Source: an uncultured Mucilaginibacter sp. (lineage in GTDB: Bacteria; Bacteroidota; Bacteroidia; Sphingobacteriales; Sphingobacteriaceae). From it: a stretch of 47,226 nt of DNA. The notes beneath the pieces are model-generated. The model saw nothing but the letters and a program-made list of their open reading frames with translations, did no database searches and was not told the DNA's origin. Position 1 is the first letter of the stretch; each line of letters opens with the position of its first letter. Both the position numbers and the translations under genes were made by a program. Below are positions 41,995 through 47,226 of this stretch, piece after piece. The stretch lies in NCBI GenBank assembly GCA_903887275.1, contig CAISPD010000127.1, forward strand, positions 1 through 47,226, in the 5' to 3' direction.

Positions 41995-44031
41995 TCAGTT
42001 TAAAGGTAAATCTATCATAAATTCCGAGCCTTCGCCTTCCGTACTTTCGATATTAATTTTGCCTCCGTGTCCTTTTACAATAATATCATAACTTAACGAA
42101 AGTCCCAAACCCGTTCCTTCACCAGTTGGTTTGGTGGTGAAGAAAGGTTGCAGGATTTTCTCTTTGATGGTATCGGGTATTCCATTGCCATTATCTGCAA
42201 CGCTGATCTTCGCCCAGTCGCCCTCCAAAGCAGTTGTTATCGTAACAGTTGGTTTATAACTTTCATCTGCTGTTTTTGCTTTTTCCTGCGTTGCATAAAA
42301 AGCATTATTGACAAGATTTAATATCACCCGGCCAATATCCTGGGGTAAAGCCGGTACTCTTGGTAGATTCTCGTCGAATCTGGTGATCAGTTCAGCATTA
42401 AATGATTTGTCTTTGCTGCGCAAACCATGATAAGCCAGCCGCAGGTATTCGTCGGCCAATGCATTCAGGTTTATGGGCTCCTTTTGCCCGGTACTGGCCC
42501 GACTATGTTGCAACATGCCTTTAACTATTGCATCGGCGCGTTTACCATGATGATTTATCTTCTGTTCATTCTCCCGGATATCAGCTAAGATCGCTTTTGC
42601 CTGTGCTATATCTGCTTTGTTTAATTCTTCGTCTAATTCATCCAGCATTTCCTGGTTCACTTCAGAGAAATTATTGACGAAGTTCAACGGGTTTTGAATT
42701 TCATGGGCGATGCCAGCTGTCAGCTCTCCCAACGAAGCCATTTTTTCGGATTGGATAAGCTGTGTTTGGGTTCTGTGCAGGTTTTCCACAGTAGCACTTA
42801 GTTCATCGCGCTGTTGGGTGATCTGTGAATTTTGGGTATTCAGTAAACGATTTTTGCTGGCTTGCATCCGGTTGTTACGCCACACCAACAAAAGCAGTAT
42901 CAATACAAAAACCAATATAACTACAGCGCCTATAATGCGGTAAAGGTTTTTTAAATCTTCCTGCCCCTGTAAAAGCTTTTGCTGCCTTTGTTGTTCCTGC
43001 GATAGCACCAGTTGTATTTGCCTGAACTTGTCGGCACCAAATAATGCATCCTTGTAGCCAATGGCTATTTGCTGATAAGCATAGGCACTATCTATATTTC
43101 CGCTTTTATGGTACAAGCCGGCAATCAATAAGGAAGCATCGAGTGCAACTTTAGTGCGGGCTATGATTTTGGCGGTGTAATAAGACTGATGCGCATAATA
43201 CAGGCTGGAATCGGGCTGGTTAAGTTTGTTAAAAAGTTCGGCCAGCTGATAATAAAGTATGGCTCGGTCATTGAGCGTATTTTCTTTGAATGAAAGCTGG
43301 ATACCTTTTCGGAAAAATTGCATTGCTTCCTGGGCTTTGCCCAATTTTAACTTCAAGGCACCGAGCCTTGACAAAAGCTCGGGCACAATATCTTTAGGGA
43401 AATGCTTATCGTTATACATCGCTGTTTCATACTTCAGGGCCGAATCAAGCTGATTCAACTTTTCAAAAGCATTCCCCATGTTCGAGGCTTCATTCCTTTT
43501 ATAATACTCGCTGGCATGGTATTGGAGGCCATTAAGGTAGGGTCCTTTATCGTCCGGGATGGGTAGAAAAATATTTCTGGATCTTCGGTAATAATCCATG
43601 GCTGTTTTGTAGTCGCCCATTTCCAGGTAAGTATTACCTATACTATTTAATTCGACACCTTCACTATTTATGTTTTTCAGTTGCCGTGCTTTGTCAAGCA
43701 GGTCCAGTTGCAGATTGAGTGCCTCCGCAAGGTTTCCGGTTTCCCGAAGGCTGAACTCTAAAGTGCTTTCTGCCCGGATCTCACCTCTCGCAAAGCCTAT
43801 TTTTTTTGCTAATTGCAGCGCCTTTCTTCCATAAAGAAGGGCGGAATCATAATTATTCCGACGGTAAAAGTTTGCAAGGCGAGATAATAATGTAGCTCTT
43901 GTGGTATCTTCCTTTTTGTGCAATGCTAATTTTTGACGGTAAATTTTTATCGAATCAAAAGAACCTGCCTGCGCCAATACTGTTTGATTGAAACAAAGCC
44001 CGAAGAAAATCAACAATAATAATCGCTTCAT
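41995..44031 (-). CDS. TPR-containing sensor histidine kinase
   Basis: The protein is 678 residues. A signal peptide ([20 protein letters not shown]) is followed by a periplasmic region of tetratricopeptide-like helical repeats (about 25-345: [39 protein letters not shown]). One membrane helix lies near 365-388 ([18 protein letters not shown]), then a coiled coil, phospho-His in [17 protein letters not shown], and an HATPase with [16 protein letters not shown] and [11 protein letters not shown]. It overlaps the upstream propeller kinase gene by one base. The class of TPR kinases is common in Bacteroidota; the ligand is unknown. Confidence 0.92.
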   Translation of the reverse strand: MKRLLLLIFFGLCFNQTVLAQAGSFDSIKIYRQKLALHKKEDTTRATLLSRLANFYRRNNYDSALLYGRKALQLAKKIGFARGEIRAESTLEFSLRETGNLAEALNLQLDLLDKARQLKNINSEGVELNSIGNTYLEMGDYKTAMDYYRRSRNIFLPIPDDKGPYLNGLQYHASEYYKRNEASNMGNAFEKLNQLDSALKYETAMYNDKHFPKDIVPELLSRLGALKLKLGKAQEAMQFFRKGIQLSFKENTLNDRAILYYQLAELFNKLNQPDSSLYYAHQSYYTAKIIARTKVALDASLLIAGLYHKSGNIDSAYAYQQIAIGYKDALFGADKFRQIQLVLSQEQQRQQKLLQGQEDLKNLYRIIGAVVILVFVLILLLLVWRNNRMQASKNRLLNTQNSQITQQRDELSATVENLHRTQTQLIQSEKMASLGELTAGIAHEIQNPLNFVNNFSEVNQEMLDELDEELNKADIAQAKAILADIRENEQKINHHGKRADAIVKGMLQHSRASTGQKEPINLNALADEYLRLAYHGLRSKDKSFNAELITRFDENLPRVPALPQDIGRVILNLVNNAFYATQEKAKTADESYKPTVTITTALEGDWAKISVADNGNGIPDTIKEKILQPFFTTKPTGEGTGLGLSLSYDIIVKGHGGKINIESTEGEGSEFMIDLPLN

Positions 44032-47000
44032 TAGCTTATTGTGTTTAATGGTAACAAAATAATAAATTCCGATCCTTCACCCTCTTTACTGTCCACTTGT
44101 ATACTTCCCCCATGCCCCTTCACCACCATATCATAAGTTAAACTCAAACCCAATCCCGTTCCTTCGCCGGTTGGCTTGGTGGTAAAAAAGGGCTGCATGA
44201 TCTTTTCTTTGATAGCTTCGGAAATACCTATGCCATTGTCTTTCACGATGATGATCACCTGCCCGTTTTCTGATAAAGTAGTTACCGATACTTCTGGCTT
44301 ATAATCCGGTCCCGCATTTTTTTGCTTTTGATTTACAGCATAAAAGGCGTTGTTAAACAAGTTGAGTAATACCCGGCCGATGTCCTGCGAAACGGCATTA
44401 ACTTTTGGTAAATTGTTGTCGAAATTGGTAGTTATTCCGGAATTAAATGATTTATCCTTGGAGCGCAAACCCTGGTAAGATAATTTCAGAAACTCGTCGG
44501 CCAGGGTGTTAACATCAGTTGGCTGGCGTTCTCCGGTACTTGTGCGGCTATGTTGCAACATGCCTTTTACAATAAAGTCAGCACGCTTACCATGATGCCT
44601 TATTTTTTCGAGATTTTGCTTTACATCAACGGCAAGTGCTTTGGCTTCGTTGATTTCTCCCTTGTTTAATTCTTCATCCAATTCATCCATCAGTTCGGCA
44701 CTTACTTCCGAAAAATTATTCACAAAGTTGAGCGGGTTTTGAATCTCGTGGGCAATACCGGCGGTCAACTCACCTAATGAGGCCATTTTTTCGGACTGTA
44801 TCAACTGGCTTTGTGTTTTCTTAAGGTCTTCTACCGTTTCACTTAACTTGTCGCGCTGCGTAATTATCTCTTCACGTTGTTCACTAAGTTCTTTATTAGC
44901 TTCACTTAATTCTACAGTACGTTGTGCTATTCCTTCTTCCAATTCCTTTTTTTCAAGCACAAGTTTCCGCGAACGGTAGGCAACAAAAGCATAAACGGCC
45001 AAAACAAACAATATGACGTATAAAGTCCAGGCCCACCAGGTTTGCCACCAGGGAGGGTGGATAATGATCACAAAGCGATCTCCTACATTATTCCATACCC
45101 CGTTGCTATTGCTTGCTTTTACCCTGAAAGTATAGGTTCCGGCCGAGAGGTTGGTGTAGGTTACACTACGCTGCGTGCCTGCTTGTACCCAACGTGTGTC
45201 ATACCCTTCCAAACGGTAGGCATATTTATTTTGTGAGGGATCGGTAAAATGAAGTGCGATGTAATTAAAAGTAACCCGGTTTTGGTTATAAGAGAGTTCA
45301 AGCTCGTGGTTGTCTGTTGCGTTCAGAAAAGTTGCATTTTCTAAAGTTGAACCCGGGTCGCTGTAACCTACTTTTTCAATATGTACTATTGGAGGATTAG
45401 GGTTCCCAGCCAGATCATTCGGGTTAAAAGCTACGATCCCATTGGTAATCCCAAATACCATTAAATTGTTTACCCAAACAAAATCGTGTGGAATAACGGT
45501 CATCCCGGGCAATGTCATTGCTGCCGGAAAGTTTACCAGCGTATTGGTTGAAGGATCCAGCCGGCTAAGTCCTCTTTCGCTGGATACCCATATCATGCCT
45601 TTGTTATCCTGCCTGATCCCAACTATGGTATTGAACAGCAAGCCGTTGTCCTCACTAAAGTGTTTCATGAAATGGCCGGTCTTTCGATCAAAAAGATATA
45701 TACCATTCAGATAGGTGCCCAGCCAAAGCCTTCCTTCATGGTCTTCGAATATAGCAGTGATACTAAACACCGTTTGATTGCCATCTTTGAGATAAGATTT
45801 AAATTTCCCGGTTTTTCGATCGAAAAGATTCAGTCCCCCTAAATTTGTACCGAACCAAAGCGCCCCGGAACGGTCTTCTAAGATAGAAATTACGCCGCTG
45901 TCGTCGAGTTTGCCCTTTGCATCCAGAGAAGCATCGTTGATAATGTATGGATACCTTTTGAACTTTTGCGTTACAGGGTTGAAAGAACATAACCCTTTAG
46001 ATTCCGTTGCTATCCAGACTGTCCCAAGCCGGTCCTGTTTAATGGTGGTAATGACGTTACCGCTTAGGCTGTTGGTGTCGGCAGGATTACTGCCATAGTG
46101 CTTTAGTTGTTTCGTGGCCGGATCATAACTATTAAATCCGCTTTTGCTTCCAAAATAAATGATCCCTTTATTACCCATGTAAACGGCGCCCAGATTATTG
46201 TCCTGCTTGCCAGCTTTATATAATTGAGTAAATTCAGAGCTGCCTGGCGTCCACTTAAATATGCCCTGTTTATTAGTTAAAAGGACGTTTTTATCGTCGA
46301 TACTGCTGAATTGAAATAAACCGCCCAATGGGTAACTATTTGGGCGATTGTTTTTGTGAACCTGGACAGAAAAAGCGGTTTTAAGTGCATTGACTTTATC
46401 CAGACCATTTCCGTTTACGGCTACCCATAGCTCTCCTGACCGGTCGACCATCAGGTATCTGACACGGTTACCGGCTAAGGAAGCAGGGTCTTCGATATCG
46501 TTCATATAACGCCTGAACTGGTGTGTGGTGGTATTGAAATTTGCCAGGCTTTTTCCGTTAGTGAGCCACAATGAGCCATTCGGATCTTCCGTAATAGTCA
46601 GTATCAGATCCTTCCGCTCATCTTTGATCCTATCTGTGCCTTGAAAGCTGGTATAAGATTTATCTGTGCTTTGAAAGCTGGTAAAAGATTTACTTGCGCG
46701 ATCAAAGCGGGTTAATCCCTTTGCCGTACCGAACCACAGCTGTTTTTTTTTGTCCTCGAGAACACAAAAAGCACTATCGTTTCCTCTAAGCAGACGCCGG
46801 TCAGTTTCATGGTTATAGTACACTGCTGTTGCGTTCCCTGTATCATAGCGCACTATACTTGCTTTGTTCGAAATCGGATCGACTGCGATCAACCAAAGTA
46901 TTCCTTTTTCTGAGGGAGCCTCGTAAATGCTAAAAATGGAGTCCTGTTTTGCCCGTCCTTTTTTTAAGTCCTGTTGCCTGAATCCATTATATTTAGGGTC

Positions 47001-47226
47001 AAAGGTGAAAAGACCATTGCTGGTGCCGAGCCATAAGGTTCCGTTTGACTGCTTATAGAATTTATAAACCTCTTTTGCATCAAGGTGTTTGTTGCCTTTA
47101 CTGGCATAATTGAATGATTCGAAAACGCCGTTCTGGGTATTAAATCTTTCTGCTTCGCTGTTATTATTAAAAAAATTATACCTGGTGATCCATAAGTTGC
47201 CATTGCCATCCGGCGTTTCTATGTAT
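44031..47226 (-). CDS. Propeller-type sensor histidine kinase, 5' end beyond the window
   Basis: The frame is open through the right edge. A TTG at 46892 is not the start, since upstream codons continue propeller repeats ([18 protein letters not shown], near 46983-47036). About 1,063 residues are visible: two-component-regulator propeller repeats ([17 protein letters not shown] and many like it), a Y_Y_Y domain just before the membrane helix ([21 protein letters not shown]), a coiled coil, phospho-His in [17 protein letters not shown], and an HATPase with [18 protein letters not shown] and [11 protein letters not shown]. Unlike hybrid two-component systems it has no receiver or AraC-type DNA-binding domain. 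It probably senses an extracytoplasmic carbohydrate or other ligand. Confidence 0.93.
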   Translation of the reverse strand, partial: YIETPDGNGNLWITRYNFFNNNSEAERFNTQNGVFESFNYASKGNKHLDAKEVYKFYKQSNGTLWLGTSNGLFTFDPKYNGFRQQDLKKGRAKQDSIFSIYEAPSEKGILWLIAVDPISNKASIVRYDTGNATAVYYNHETDRRLLRGNDSAFCVLEDKKKQLWFGTAKGLTRFDRASKSFTSFQSTDKSYTSFQGTDRIKDERKDLILTITEDPNGSLWLTNGKSLANFNTTTHQFRRYMNDIEDPASLAGNRVRYLMVDRSGELWVAVNGNGLDKVNALKTAFSVQVHKNNRPNSYPLGGLFQFSSIDDKNVLLTNKQGIFKWTPGSSEFTQLYKAGKQDNNLGAVYMGNKGIIYFGSKSGFNSYDPATKQLKHYGSNPADTNSLSGNVITTIKQDRLGTVWIATESKGLCSFNPVTQKFKRYPYIINDASLDAKGKLDDSGVISILEDRSGALWFGTNLGGLNLFDRKTGKFKSYLKDGNQTVFSITAIFEDHEGRLWLGTYLNGIYLFDRKTGHFMKHFSEDNGLLFNTIVGIRQDNKGMIWVSSERGLSRLDPSTNTLVNFPAAMTLPGMTVIPHDFVWVNNLMVFGITNGIVAFNPNDLAGNPNPPIVHIEKVGYSDPGSTLENATFLNATDNHELELSYNQNRVTFNYIALHFTDPSQNKYAYRLEGYDTRWVQAGTQRSVTYTNLSAGTYTFRVKASNSNGVWNNVGDRFVIIIHPPWWQTWWAWTLYVILFVLAVYAFVAYRSRKLVLEKKELEEGIAQRTVELSEANKELSEQREEIITQRDKLSETVEDLKKTQSQLIQSEKMASLGELTAGIAHEIQNPLNFVNNFSEVSAELMDELDEELNKGEINEAKALAVDVKQNLEKIRHHGKRADFIVKGMLQHSRTSTGERQPTDVNTLADEFLKLSYQGLRSKDKSFNSGITTNFDNNLPKVNAVSQDIGRVLLNLFNNAFYAVNQKQKNAGPDYKPEVSVTTLSENGQVIIIVKDNGIGISEAIKEKIMQPFFTTKPTGEGTGLGLSLTYDMVVKGHGGSIQVDSKEGEGSEFIILLPLNTIS

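Noticed and set aside
46964..47209. An 81-residue minus-strand ORF upstream of the propeller kinase
   Set aside because: It is a shadow. The kinase reading frame itself stays open from 46892 to the right edge and encodes further propeller motifs over the same bases.
1..47226. Horizontal-transfer island or mobile element around the pigment cluster
   Set aside because: No integrase, transposase, tRNA-associated direct repeats or obvious change in base or codon use was seen at 16485 or 35337.

Overview
The window looks like a chromosomal segment of a Bacteroidota bacterium, most likely Sphingobacteriaceae (Mucilaginibacter- or Pedobacter-like). This is inferred from moderate GC content, very weak Shine-Dalgarno sites, Bacteroidota-type promoter boxes (TAnnTTTG), an abundance of secreted carbohydrate-active proteins, periplasmic-propeller histidine kinases, and a flexirubin/dialkylresorcinol-type pigment locus. 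No rRNA, tRNA, insertion sequence, phage gene or CRISPR array was seen.

Layout. (1) 1-5410: a few bases of an upstream gene, apolipoprotein N-acyltransferase (lnt), a convergent response regulator plus GlcNAc-kinase-like pair, an M61 peptidase with a clear terminator, and a small orphan ORF. (2) 5522-16358: carbohydrate metabolism. It holds a GH130 phosphorylase/mannosidase convergent with a GT4 glycosyltransferase fused to an alpha-toroid domain, a GH53 galactanase, an APC permease, a ThuA-domain protein, a short GT35 alpha-glucan phosphorylase, two tiny secreted His-rich proteins and a secreted alpha/beta-hydrolase. (3) 16485-35337: a ~19 kb aryl polyene/dialkylresorcinol (flexirubin-type) gene cluster. 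(4) 35338-39031: a FAD oxidoreductase with a golvesin-like domain, a PIG-L deacetylase and a metallophosphoesterase. (5) 39217-47226: a signalling operon with three sensor kinases in tandem, a stand-alone receiver and a receiver-adenylate cyclase; the most upstream kinase runs off the right edge.

The pigment cluster has three transcription blocks. The rightward block 16485-25148 should make the aryl polyene: a tyrosine-ammonia-lyase-like enzyme gives 4-coumarate, a PaaK-like ligase activates it, and two KS/CLF pairs, a ketoreductase and two hotdog dehydratases extend it. The leftward block 31664-25188 carries the dialkylresorcinol enzymes (DarB, DarA), a BtrH-type acyltransferase candidate, an ABC-2 exporter, an ACP and two unknown proteins. 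The rightward block 31888-35337 is a small self-contained fatty-acid module (FabI-like reductase, FabZ-like dehydratase, ketosynthase, ACP, phosphopantetheinyl transferase), which could supply saturated chains for the resorcinol.

The class of cluster is known. What stands out is the repeated use of complementary half-enzymes: KS with Cys-less KS, and two hotdog proteins that each keep only one of the two catalytic residues. Other points of note are an intergenic repeat family inside the Dar operon and a histidine-kinase array that appears to end in cAMP synthesis.
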